Shown here: positions 1-8,855 of the stretch, in pieces | How the letters are laid out: each line of letters begins with the position of its first letter | How positions within the stretch are numbered: the stretch's first letter is position 1 | NCBI GenBank assembly: GCA_004151065.3 | Contig: NWUY0300030335.1 | Span: 1-22,666, forward strand | Source of the DNA: Larix sibirica | Taxonomy: Eukaryota > Streptophyta > Pinopsida > Pinales > Pinaceae | Direction: 5' to 3' | DNA: 22,666 nt | The notes under the pieces: generated by a model | The model's input: the letters and a program-made list of their open reading frames with translations, nothing else | What the model was told of the DNA's origin: nothing | Databases searched by the model: none | Translations under genes and position numbers: made by a program

Positions 1-1250
1 TACATTATTTTCCCAAACAAATATGCCTCCACAAAAAATCAATTTTGAACCCATCTTGCAAAATTTCTATACATATATTTGCATTTCACTTCTTTTTACA
101 AAAATATGAGTCCCAACATTCTTTACATTTTATTTTTTCATATAGTTGTGTTCTAAGTAACCCTATCACAATCAAATAAACACCACCAAGAAAACTCTCA
201 AACTTTCACAATGAACAACTCTAATTGAATCATATGTCAAGGGGTCACCTATCACTCTTCAAAGGAATCGGCACACATCATATATCTCAAACTTTTTCAT
301 TCCTTGCATTCAAGCTCAATTCCAAGTCCCAAAACTCGATCAGGATCTTTGTTCCTATAGTTTTTGTTAAATCGAGTAGAAACTCTAGTCCATATCTCTC
401 TATGACCTACGTTATGGCCTTATAAGTAGCACACTATATGCCTTCCCTTGGATAGGCTATGTATCAATCATATATGTTCTAGCTATGTTCAAGTAATAAT
501 TGCCATACCATAACCCAATAGTGCAAACGATGATTTCCATGGATTTGTAAGTAAAGATACTTATTTTTCTTCCTTCACCTTAACCTTGTTCTTAAATAAA
601 ATTCACCTAATAATAAAAAATCAGATTTCTTGTTTATTGATTTGGATTCCAAAATACACATGCTTGGTGAACCTCCGCATTAACTCATTTTCATTGAAGC
701 CAATCTCTTTCTTCAATGATTTCGATGAGAAAAATTATTGATTAAAAAGTCCATGAATTATGATCCCTCACACTACTTTGCATCAAACCAACATTTAAGA
801 TTAAGATACAACTACGCCCACAGAATTTTATTATCTCAATATACATATTTCTTATACTCAAGTATTTAGACAATACACTATATCTCTTATGCCTTAATTC
901 ATCTTCAATATAAAATAAATAAATAAATAAATATTATTTAACTTCTTCTAGCTGCATTCTTAATATTCATATAGTAATACATAAAAAAATCTTCACATGT
1001 TATATGTGTTAATAAAATACACAATGGGTAAGCATGCATAATAGAATCAAAATTTAACTACAAAGTAATTATATTATCTTAATATAACCATCAAGGATTC
1101 AACAACCTTCGAAATTCATTGCATAAAACCCCACAAAGCCAAACCTATGCCTCTACAATATTTAATAGGCCTCTAGACCAAGTGTTCGTTATTAGGCCAA
1201 ACGCCATGGCATCCTCCATGATTCACTCTCTTCCTTAAATCTCAACATGA
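1..1250. other. A+T-rich non-coding DNA, no gene recognised
   Basis: I read both strands and found no domain, RNA gene or clear element boundary. A 66-codon open frame at 225-425 has no recognisable motif and its composition looks like chance. On the minus strand I looked specifically for the missing second half of the integrase that is truncated near 5370, and did not find it. A short (AAAT)n tract lies at 912-932. This is most likely eroded transposon or intergenic sequence. Confidence 0.6.
912..932. repeat. (AAAT)n microsatellite
   Basis: About five consecutive AAAT units in an otherwise A+T-rich stretch. Confidence 0.85.
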
Positions 1251-1284
1251 GGATCAAAGTCGAGATGATGTGACTCATCTTCAA

Positions 1285-1653
1285 CACATTCAAAAATACC
1301 ACTCTCTTTCACGATATATTTTCATCATATGGAGCTTGCATAATGTATGCTCATACATAAATGGACAATACATTAATAACCAATAACGATCCCATATATA
1401 TTGTTTGTAAAAAGGAGATATTAATGTAACCAAGAAAATGGTGGAAAAGGTCTTTATTTGAACCAAATGTAAATTAACACAATAAAAATATACAATCAAT
1501 AATATAATCAATAATAATCATCGTATAATGGTTAATGGTAACTAATCAAGAATACCATGATCCTAATTCATAATTCCTAAGTAAATATCCTAAGGTATGC
1601 GTGAGGTGGTCAAGGACTAAGGACTTAGGCTTAAAGTGATCAAAAGGCTAACA
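1285..1653 (-). repeat. LTR-like sequence, minus-strand copy
   Basis: Read on the minus strand from 1653, this begins TGTTAGCCTTTTGATCACT and is clearly related to the plus-strand sequence starting at 5049 (TGTTAGCATTTTGATCACT). Shared blocks occur in the same order: the first 20 bases with one difference, a TTAGGATAT block, an exact GATTATTATTGATTAT block, an exact run CCTTTTCCACCATTTTCTTG, and a weaker CAAGCT/GAAAATAT block. The terminal TGTT is typical of an LTR 5' end. There is no polypurine tract directly upstream on the minus strand, so this is not an obvious 3' LTR. It may be a 5' LTR or a solo LTR. The end near 1285 is approximate. A 73-codon open frame inside it is incidental. Confidence 0.6.
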
Positions 1654-1851
1654 TAATTCACTTAGTACCCATTAATTTCCTTGTTGGGAAACTATTTGCT
1701 CATGTTATATTCAAACCATAAATAATAGCATTGTGTTCCATTCTCCGTATCATTGTTTTATAGAATTCCACATGTAAACATAGATTGATATATTGCCTTG
1801 CATAAATATATTGAATGGGAGGACAATAAATGAATGGAATCCATCCAGAGA

Positions 1852-1893
1852 AACCATTTGGAATTCTAATGCAACCATTTGGAATTCTAATGC
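1852..1893. repeat. perfect 21-bp tandem duplication
   Basis: Two adjacent identical 21-base units (1852-1872 and 1873-1893), each beginning AACCATTTGG and ending CTAATGC. Perfect identity in such a decayed region suggests a recent slippage event. Confidence 0.95.
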
Positions 1894-2008
1894 AAGGCAA
1901 AGTCATGACATAGGATGGTTGGCTTGTGAAATGTTGGTGATAATCCAAAAAACGAGGTAAAGACATAAAACGATATAGGAAGTTTCTCTAAACAGAGATG
2001 TATTTGAT

Positions 2009-2072
2009 GGTTATTCCAATCCTTGCGTGATTCCAATTGTTAGTATATATTCCAATCATTGGTTATTCCAAT
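2009..2072. repeat. four ATTCCAAT motifs spaced about 17 bp
   Basis: ATTCCAAT occurs at 2013, 2030, 2049 and 2065. The longer GGTTATTCCAAT occurs at 2009 and 2061. The spacing is 16-19 bases. It could be a decayed minisatellite or a repeated regulatory motif inside an element; I cannot tell which. Confidence 0.8.
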
Positions 2073-2209
2073 TGGGAGCGTTGTTCATAGCTCTAATTCC
2101 CATAGAATCCCATCATCTAGTAGAAGAGAATCTGAGTCTCTAGTAAAAATATAGATTTGTTTTCCATGAGTGAATTGGTTTATTAAGGAGGAATATAATG
2201 TTCTTTTTA

Positions 2210-2291
2210 GGAAGAATAGACTCGGTGAATGGCAAAAATCAATTTTCTAAGGAGGAATAGCTTCAATGAATGGAAGAAATTGATTTTCCAA
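2210..2291. repeat. 41-bp imperfect tandem repeat, two units
   Basis: Units 2210-2250 and 2251-2291 are both 41 bases and match at about 31 of 41 positions by eye, sharing GAATAG, TGAATGG and ATTTTC blocks. A partial third unit (TTTTCCATGAGTGAATTGG followed by GGAGGAATA) lies just upstream at about 2160-2197. Confidence 0.75.
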
Positions 2292-2600
2292 TGAGCAACC
2301 AAAAATTTAAATGTCCAATTAAGGAAACTTTCGAGTAAGCTTAGATTCCAGACTAAAGGACAAAGAAAAAAATCTCATATTTAAGAAAATGGTTTTAGTT
2401 CGAGAGGATTGTTGTTATGAACCAAAGATGTTTTCATGATATCATTTCTTTAAAATCACTTTCTAAGCTCTATAATAATTAAAATTGAATTTCTTCTCTT
2501 ATTTCCTAGACCCACCCAAAATTGATTAAGGATTCTAAGAAAATTTATGTGTGGGTGCTCTAGTGACTATTGGTTCCTTATGATCATACCAATGCATTTT
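2292..2600. other. non-coding, nothing recognised
   Basis: A+T-rich DNA between the tandem repeats and the plus-strand coding remnant. No motif, open frame or boundary could be supported. It may be 5' untranslated or LTR sequence of the plus-strand element that follows. Confidence 0.4.
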
Positions 2601-3240
2601 TCTTATATTGTTTCAGCCAAACATATTCAAACTACCACATGAAAATAAGGAAACTATCTCTTTTTTGTATCACTTAGGAGGCCTTGAAGGCCTAACAATG
2701 TGGTGTGATATGTACCATTTTTGGATTTGTATTTAGATTTATTTTCTTGCTGACCTTTATTTGACCCGAAATTGAATAAGGGGACGAAAGATGTATGGTG
2801 ATTTTTTCTTTTGTCGTGAAACTTTGATGCTTATGCTTGTGACATCACTTGTTTGGTGACTTGTTGCACAATTGGAGCAATTATTTGATGTTTTTAACAT
2901 TTGAAATTGGTGAATGTTTTATATGTTGTGACACATGGAGGTCTATCATTGCTAAATACACATGGAGAATTTCTTTCTAAAATTGTCTTAATGAGGATTC
3001 CAAGTATAGAAGACTTGTTCAGTCTTCTACAAACTTTTATTAATGCTTCACTAGGAACACAAATTCAAATTGGTAAAATCTCCCTTAGTAATTTGGTTAC
3101 ATGTACACAGATAATTCACACAAAGATTTATCTTCTTAAAAAAAAGGTTGTTAGTTGTTGAGTTAAGAATACTTTGAAATCAAGAATTTCTTCAACATTC
3201 TAATCATCTACTTCTTTAGAATAATCCATTATTTGGATTA
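2600..3240 (+). pseudogene. possible 5' part of decayed plus-strand retroelement ORF
   Basis: Short stretches look protein-like on the plus strand (for example MWCDMYHFW near 2700), but they are broken by stops and frame changes. An 86-codon open frame runs 2901-3161 and contains no domain I recognise. The position, directly upstream of a better coding remnant on the same strand that ends at a polypurine tract, makes a decayed gag-like region a reasonable guess. No zinc knuckle or protease motif is visible. I cannot name the product. Confidence 0.25.
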
Positions 3241-4100
3241 ACCATTGTAGATAGTGAAAATCAAAACCTCAAGCAACATACACCTTTGGATGACATGGAT
3301 GAATTGGATGTAGACACTAAGAAGAAATAATATAAATTGCAAAAATACACTAAGAAGAAAGAGAATAAAGAAGAAATTGTAAAACCTTAGGAAGCATTGC
3401 ATTTAAAGAGGAACAAACATGACTTAGGATAAGAAAACACTAAGCCTAACATCTTTAATCATATTCCTAATTATTCCAAATATGTTACATTTGTGAGTGC
3501 ATGTTTTCTTAATGATGGTTTGCATATCCATGCAATTGATTTTGGGATTGAATCCAATATGAAGGAACTTGAGGATAAGGATGATGATGGTGATGCAATT
3601 GATGATGATAAGTTGGGTGATATGAATAATTTGGTGATGTACGTGAATAGTGCCAGCATTGATATTTAGTTGGTCATAAGGAGTTACAGGTTTTTGATAC
3701 TAAACCATTCATTGTTTGTGCCAAGAAAAACTAGCTTTTAGAAAGGTGTATAAAAAGAACAAAGATTGATCGAAAACAAGTACATTTCAGATGGTTAGGT
3801 ACTTGGTATTGGATTTTAGAAGCCAAGTAATTGTAATGGTCTTATCATCAATTTCATACATAGGCGCAAATATGTTCGACACTAAGGAGAAGTGTCTACA
3901 TCACATGGATATGAATGCTTTTAACGAGGAACTGATAATTAGTTCATGAACAAGAGCTAATATATTGAACTTGTGTTTTAAGGTGAATATTAAGTCTTTA
4001 GACTTCACTCAAATACGTTATGGTTACCATTTTTCTACATTCAAGCGGGTACATTTATGTTGTTGAGTTACAGGTACTAGGACTTCTCACATTTCAATTG
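3241..4100 (+). pseudogene. decayed unrecognised ORF of plus-strand LTR element
   Basis: One frame from 3241 to about 3725 carries roughly 160 codons with only about four stops. It is lysine-rich early and then strongly acidic: around 3556-3610 the frame reads MKELEDKDDDGDAIDDD. After a frame change it continues from about 3789 with MVRYLVLDFRSQVIVMVL and a later IGANMFDTKEKCLHHMD. Stops are mostly single substitutions, which suggests a once longer protein. No DSG protease, reverse transcriptase, RNase H or integrase motif is visible, so I cannot assign a family. It ends just before the polypurine tract at 4101, the expected place for the last ORF of an LTR retrotransposon. It could be a non-autonomous element's own ORF or an additional ORF of a larger element. 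Confidence 0.4.
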
Positions 4101-4112
4101 ACAAGGGGGGAG
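4101..4112 (+). other. candidate polypurine tract
   Basis: ACAAGGGGGGAG sits directly after the coding remnant and is followed by TTATTGATGATAATTG. Polypurine tracts of this form prime plus-strand DNA synthesis immediately before the 3' LTR. The presumed TG start of the LTR is not clean (TTATTG), so the boundary is uncertain. Confidence 0.4.
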
Positions 4113-4199
4113 TTATTGATGATAATTGTCAAAATCCAAGTTTCAAAGTCTACTTGATTTTATTTTGAGGAATGCAAATGATTTAAGATGATGGTTTAA

Positions 4200-4400
4200 T
4201 GATTTTCAAGATTTTAAGGATATTGGAAATAGAGTATATTTGTCGAGATTGTTCAAACTTTAGAATTTCACAATTTTTTAGGATTTTGAAGATAATGGTA
4301 TTACATAATATTCACCAAGACAGTTCAACACTAGGATATTTGTTGAGGTAGTTCAACAATTGGCATTTTTTAGGATTCATGGGATTTTGAGGATATTGGT
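4200..4400. repeat. imperfect tandem repeats, units of about 70-100 bp
   Basis: Variants of GGATTTTGAGGATATTGG recur near 4209, 4281 and 4382. Between them, TTTGTCGAGATTGTTCAA and TTTGTTGAGGTAGTTCAA recur, followed by TTTTTTAGG. The order of the sub-blocks is conserved, so these are diverged tandem units. Lying just downstream of the polypurine tract, they could be U3 repeats of an LTR. Confidence 0.55.
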
Positions 4401-5034
4401 ATGGATGATGTTTTATGCATAGTTGTCATTCTGGCATTTGAGGATTTAGTCACTTATTGCATATTTGTGACTTGCATGGTTGTTTGAATTTTTTCATCAA
4501 TAACTTGGTTTCAAATTTTAGACAATCCCAATAGTTCACCTTGTTACTTTCTCAATAATTTTTCATAAACAAGTTTTATAGAACATGAGATTGGAGTGTT
4601 GATTGACATTTTTTTTTCTTTTGGATGGAGTATTGATAGTTTTGTATGTGTCATTTTCTAATAGTAGTTTTGTAAACATATTTATTTACTTTATAGCATT
4701 CATAATTTACAAAAATTTCATTTTGAACTAGAATAGGGAAATCGGTTCTTATGCATTTTTCTTGGCACATCAGGCTGACTAACATTTTCAAGATTTAAGA
4801 TACATTGGACTAATTACCATTTCAATTCTCATTAGAGTTTTCTCTCATTGGTTTTTAGGTTCACATTAGTGAACACTTACATGTCATCTAGCTCATTTTT
4901 TACATAGTGAGATGCCCAAGCTTGGTATTACACAGTGAGATGAGTATCAAGTTGAAGTCTTGGATAAGTTACTAGATTTTGCACTAGTTTTAGTTGCCTA
5001 GTTGGTGCAATTGTATGTACTTATGATTAACGTT
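4401..5034. other. non-coding, retroelement LTR or 3' untranslated region
   Basis: No open frame or domain on either strand. The stretch lies between two polypurine tracts on the plus strand, so it is probably the rest of an LTR begun near 4113 and/or the 3' untranslated region of the element whose LTR starts at 5049. Confidence 0.35.
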
Positions 5035-5048
5035 GTGTGGGGGGGGAT
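5035..5048 (+). other. polypurine tract before LTR
   Basis: GTGTGGGGGGGGAT contains eight consecutive G (5039-5046) and is immediately followed by TGTTAG, the start of the plus-strand LTR-like copy. A G-run ending in AT directly before TGTT is the standard polypurine tract/3' LTR junction of plant LTR retrotransposons. Confidence 0.6.
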
Positions 5049-5355
5049 TGTTAGCATTTTGATCACTCTAACCTTAAGTTTTTGGCATCCTCATGTATAC
5101 TTTAGGATATAGTTCTTATCCTAGGTATCATGTACTTAGTTATGTGTTAGCAACATGTTACCAATCTTTCCAATTAAGTGTCATTGATTGTTATGTAATG
5201 ATTATTATTGATTATACATTGTTATGTGAATATACTGGTTTCCATAAGGGCCTTTTCCACCATTTTCTTGGTTCTTTATCTTTTTCCAAATTAGACACTA
5301 ATTTATAACAAGGCTATTAGCTACTCAAGCTAGAAATGAAAATATCCCTAGATCC
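5049..5355 (+). repeat. LTR-like sequence, plus-strand copy (3' LTR candidate)
   Basis: Starts TGTTAGCATTTTGATCACT right after a polypurine tract and is homologous to the minus-strand sequence at about 1285-1653, so the two are inverted relative to each other. The exact right end is unclear. Homology is detectable to about 5350 (CAAGCTAGAAATGAAAATAT), and recognisable integrase coding on the opposite strand begins within a few tens of bases. This means the LTR either inserted into, or was joined to, the gypsy integrase gene. The 71-codon open frame inside it is incidental. Confidence 0.6.
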
Positions 5356-5369
5356 AATTCAGATCAATT

Positions 5370-5720
5370 ATGCACAACATAAACGAGTGTTGTAAGGAAA
5401 AAAATGAGAATATTTAAAAAGGAGGTCAACTACCACCATAATGGAAATGTTTTTTCCAAATTTTAGAAAGGAAACTATAAAATATGTGGACATGTCAACC
5501 CAAATAGTGGCATGGATCAACATTGGTTAAAATGACACAAGGGTCTCCATTGATTCACCCTTGCTCATTTGAGATGTGTCATATTCAACTCTGAATATAT
5601 GGATGTCCATTTCCATGCCTTCCCCAAAAAGGGAGTTCTTAGCTCATTCATATGTATTTTGAATGATTAGATGAGAAATGGTAGGAGAGGAATGTAATTC
5701 CTCTAACACCTATTCTCTTA
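5370..5720 (-). pseudogene. Ty3/gypsy integrase, N-terminal half, truncated
   Basis: Read on the minus strand this contains the integrase HHCC zinc-binding domain and the first part of the catalytic core. Visible in order: ELHSSP (first His), SHL where GHSG is usual (second His), then EYDTSQMSKGES where family members read CDTCQ..KGE, so both cysteines are replaced (Tyr and Ser). Next comes TIWVDMSTYFIV, where the first catalytic Asp of the usual MDF motif is Tyr, then IMVVVDLLFKYSHFF. The other two acidic residues of the DD(35)E triad are absent because the gene stops near 5370, where the oppositely oriented LTR-like sequence begins. Integrase inserts the retrotransposon cDNA; this one cannot work. 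Confidence 0.85.
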
Positions 5721-5924
5721 TTGTAGAGTCTATACCAAAAGCATACACTCTTTATACCTCAAGGTGTCATGTTTCCAAGTATAGCTTGTAGAGGTGTTGG
5801 GGTCCTCCTTAATTCATTGGATGAGTTTAACACCACCTTGAATTATCCAATCATTCTTGTTGTACCTTTGCAATACAATCTCATGTCAGTAATAGTAAGG
5901 CAAAGAGGGACCCTTCCTCCTTAT

Positions 5925-6330
5925 ATTTCATAAACAAAGCATCGAATGTGGCTTTCTCCATTACATTTATTATATGTGATCTCATAATTATAACCTAAAA
6001 TCCCAGTGACTCACTTGTGTTTCTCTGACGACAACAACCATTGTTCCAAAAAGTAATACAACCTATGATGATCCATCTTGAAATGGAAGCACCTCCTAAT
6101 AAGATACGTGCACCATGTATCAATGACATGAATGATGTCCATGATTTATTTATCATAGCTTGAATTTACCAAGTTTTTGTCACACAATTGTTTACTATAC
6201 AACGCCAATGGTTTCCCCTCTTGCATCAACAATACCCCATGGACCAAGACATTTTCTATAGGCATCACATTCTAGGATGAAGGTCTTTGTGAAATCAGGC
6301 ACTGCTAAGATGATAGTAGTACAGATGGAT
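5925..6330 (-). pseudogene. Ty3/gypsy RNase H, decayed
   Basis: Minus-strand reading shows the classic start of the gypsy RNase H domain, PDFTKTFILECDA, carrying the first catalytic Asp. After a frame change it shows LLMQEGKPLALYSKQL. Further on, GYNYEITYNK corresponds to the family's GYDYEI.Y..GK segment. The domain degrades the RNA strand during reverse transcription and follows the reverse transcriptase in Pol, as it does here. Several stops and frameshifts break it. Order and spacing agree with one ancestral Pol reading frame. Confidence 0.8.
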
Positions 6331-7120
6331 CATTAAGGCATGAAATCCTTACTCTAGTGCATCATTCCACACATGTATTCTTATTGATAATGGTGGTTAA
6401 TGGGGTTATAATTTCCCCATAACTCTTCCAAAATTCTAATAGTAGCTAGTAAATCCTAGGAAACCACATGATATTTTACGAGTCTTATATCCTAGCCAAC
6501 CTTTCATAGCCTCAATTTTCTTGGGATTCACTCACACCGCTATCCTACTGACTATGTGAACCAAGTATTTCACTTAAGAAGTGACAAAAATGCATTTGGG
6601 GAATTTGAGGAACACATGTTTATCCTAGAGTAGTTGTAAGTATTTATCAACTTGCACTATATTTTCCTCTCAAGTCTTTCTATAAATGAAAATATCATCA
6701 AAGAAGAGATGCACAATTTGTGAAAAAAGGGTTGAAAAAGCTTGTTCATGAGGCTTTGGAAAGTGGATGAGGCATTAGAAAGACCAAAAGGTATCACAAA
6801 AACACCATTATGTCCTTCTTGTGTCTCAAGGTTAATATAATGAATGTCAAGATCCATCTAGATTTGGTGATATCGAGAGTGAAAGTCTAGTTTAGTGAAG
6901 AATTGGAAACAATGAAGCTCATCTAAGAGGTCATCAATCACTAGGATGGGAAATGTGTCTTTGGTCACCAACTTATTAAAAGCATAGAATTTGGGAACAT
7001 GTGCCTATTGCCTTGTTTTTTCAATACCATAGTGATCGGGAATGATTAGGGAAGTTGAGGGTAAAAGGATGTCAACCAAGATATGCATTGAGTAGTTAAT
7101 TTCCTAGACTTAATGGTATA
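6330..7120 (-). pseudogene. Ty3/gypsy reverse transcriptase, decayed
   Basis: The strongest gypsy signal in the window. On the minus strand from about 7050 downward the reading gives YAFNKLVTKDTFPILVIDDL, then LHCFQFFTKLDFHSRYHQI (motif A with its catalytic Asp), then ETQEGHNGVFVIPFGLSNAS and TFQSLMNKLF. After a frame shift comes FFDDIFIYRKT, the F/YxDD catalytic box with both Asp present, then VDKYLQLL. About 200 bases on is VNPKKIEAMKGW, from the connection to RNase H. Upstream near 7130, HGKHEHSIPL matches the segment that introduces the RT domain. At least three frame changes and several stops are present, so it is a pseudogene, although the key Asp residues survive. Confidence 0.9.
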
Positions 7121-7229
7121 CTATGTTCATGCTTTCCATGTGAAGGATGCAAGTATTGGGTCTTTGAAATAACTTATCATGGTTAGTAAAAACAACTAAA
7201 AATCATGGAGAATTTCCTATGGGGAGCTA

Positions 7230-7720
7230 TCCATAACTTGGATGGCATTAAGTTGAGAAATAATGCCCGAGTGATCTTTCTTCAATCACTCTTACATACA
7301 ATGAGAGTTGATAATTTTTGGTGAAATGACCTAAAGACCTTTAAGGGTGTGTTTACAATCCTCCTTATTGAATTTCATGTATCCTTGAAAATCATTGTTA
7401 TCAAACCTAATGTTTGCAACCATTCTTATCCAAGAACTACATCACATCCTCCCTTTTTAATAGAATAGTTGTTGGATTTGAGAAAACTGTCCCCCATTTG
7501 AAGTTTCACATTCTCACACTTACTACCATGTTTCATCATACATCTATTTCCTATCATTATTTGATCCTTGTGTAGTACATGGATATAATAATGAGTTTCC
7601 TCTACGACTCAATAATGAATAAAATTGTGGGTGTTGCCATTGTTGATCAAGACAATCACTTTTTTATACTTGATATAGCCAACCAACTTCAAGAACTAGG
7701 GAGTTGAGATTCTTGATAAA
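7230..7720 (-). pseudogene. Ty3/gypsy aspartic protease, active-site mutant
   Basis: Minus-strand reading: FLKLVGYIKYKKVIVLINNG then NTHNFI, matching the pepsin-like retroviral protease start in which IDSGSTHNFI is usual. The catalytic Asp codon is AAC (Asn) at 7642-7644 and the following Ser is also Asn. Downstream, CENVKLQMGD and GGCDVVLG (the ILG/VLG flap-end motif, followed by a stop where the usual residue precedes EWL) and EWLQTLG are clear. This enzyme cuts the Gag-Pol polyprotein into its parts; without the Asp it would be inactive. The frame is unusually long for this element, with only a few stops in about 150 codons. Confidence 0.88.
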
Positions 7721-8070
7721 GTATTGAAGGAGATTTGGGATTCCTCATGAGGGGGCTCCTAGGTGGTTCCTTCTTGAAGAGGTGGTGTAGTCTCTGTTAG
7801 AACCATCTTTGCAGTGTCTTGTTCTAATAATTCCTTAGGAACTTGGAATTGATCCATATCTATGAACAATAATTTATGTTCTTTATATTTATGCCCTTTG
7901 AAAAACAATCTTCACAATGATAGCAAAGGTTGAGACATTAACATTTGATTGCTTCTATTAGGGACAATTTGGGGGACCTCAATAGCTAAGAAGTAGATGA
8001 ATTTGTTGTAGGAACGAGAGGGATATGTGGACGGGGATAAAAAGTGTAGGATTGTTTGATTTGGGAAATT
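7720..8070 (-). pseudogene. Gag zinc knuckle and Gag-protease linker, decayed
   Basis: On the minus strand near 7925-7885 the sequence reads CYHCEDCFSK and then, in a shifted frame, GHKYKEHKLLF. This corresponds to the CCHC nucleocapsid knuckle (C-X2-C-X4-GH-X-C in relatives). The last Cys is Tyr (TAT where TGT is expected), so the knuckle could not hold zinc. The linker that follows (MDQFQVPKELLEQD, ISFNTLSRISTP) leads directly into the protease. The knuckle normally binds the genomic RNA during packaging. Confidence 0.7.
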
Positions 8071-8079
8071 ACTATTAGT

Positions 8080-8790
8080 TGTTCTTATCTATATCACTTA
8101 GAGGCGTCCAACCATGTAGCAGGGTGAGCTACCTAGATTTGTGCTCTAGACCATCGATAAAAAATTTATTTCAAAAAAGTATCAATAATGCCTTCTATGT
8201 GGATTGATAATTGCTTGAAGGAATCAATAAAGTATTTGAATGTTCCTATTTGGTACAACTTGGTTAACTACCCTAAAAAAATATCATATGTTTCAAGTTG
8301 AGGATAGATGGCCTTCACAAGATGGCCTAGGAAATGTAGCCTAAACAAGCCTTCTTATGCCAATGTCACCATTTCCAATGCACTTGATCCAAGTATAATA
8401 CACCCACCTGAAGTTTCAATAGGCCGTCATGAATACCTTGGAGCAAAAATCAACGTTCCATCTATTTAATCCATCTTTTTGGGTTGGAACTATAAAACTT
8501 GTTCAAATCTACCGTAGGAAATCTATGGAACATAGGGTGATGATTGTCCTGAAAGTGTGTCCCTATGTAGTTCCTACCCCGCGTAAATGATTCACTACCA
8601 TCCTTCTACACCAACAACTTCTACCCATTCCCCATGACTGCAAGGATGTGAATTTGTTGATCATAGAAACCTATGCTTTCAAGTCATCAATATTATAAAC
8701 ATGTGCTTGCAGGTTGTTGATCTTAAAGACCTATTCGTTGATATTAGAGACCTATATTTCTAGTTGGGCGATGATAATATTCATGGTTGT
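8080..8790 (-). pseudogene. Ty3/gypsy Gag, decayed
   Basis: Read on the minus strand: about 8760-8640 has an N-terminal heptad-like stretch (KINNLQAHVYNIDDLKA, with stops nearby), a likely coiled coil. About 8540-8380 reads RFPTVDLNKFYSSNPKRWIK, stop, ME, then GIHDGLLKLQVGVLYLDQVH, the conserved start of plant gypsy Gag (relatives read WI..ME.YF...GI....KL..GVLYLD). About 8270-8110 reads LTKLYQIGTFKYFIDSFKQL, IHIEGIIDTFLK and HPATWLDA, the rest of the retrotransposon Gag domain. Gag forms the virus-like particle. Stops are mainly TAG/TGA. A second copy of the first part lies in the duplicated block at 10239-10680. Confidence 0.85.
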
Positions 8791-8834
8791 GCTTCTAGTG
8801 GCCACTATGTGACTCTTTTGTCAACCATAAGAGT

Positions 8835-8852
8835 TTCCAGTGAGTTATACCA
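8835..8852 (-). other. candidate primer binding site (initiator tRNA-Met type)
   Basis: The minus strand reads TGGTATAACTCACTGGAA just upstream of gag. It shares the first six bases and several later ones with the usual tRNA-iMet-complementary site that begins TGGTATCAGAGC (about 10 of 18 matches). It lies three bases after a CA dinucleotide that could end an LTR. The match is partial, so the call is weak. The same site is present in the duplicate copy at 10698-10715. Confidence 0.3.
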
Positions 8853-8855
8853 GCA

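Noticed and set aside
225-425. Plus-strand 66-codon open frame
   Set aside because: No domain, no coding continuity on either side, Ser/Phe-rich as expected from A+T-rich chance reading.
1700-1966. Minus-strand 88-codon frame with a repeated peptide (CIRIPNG twice)
   Set aside because: The repeat comes from the perfect 21-bp DNA duplication; nothing else suggests a gene.
3471-3659. Minus-strand Ser-rich 62-codon frame
   Set aside because: Antisense to the acidic plus-strand ORF remnant; the Ser/Leu richness simply mirrors GAT/GAG codons.
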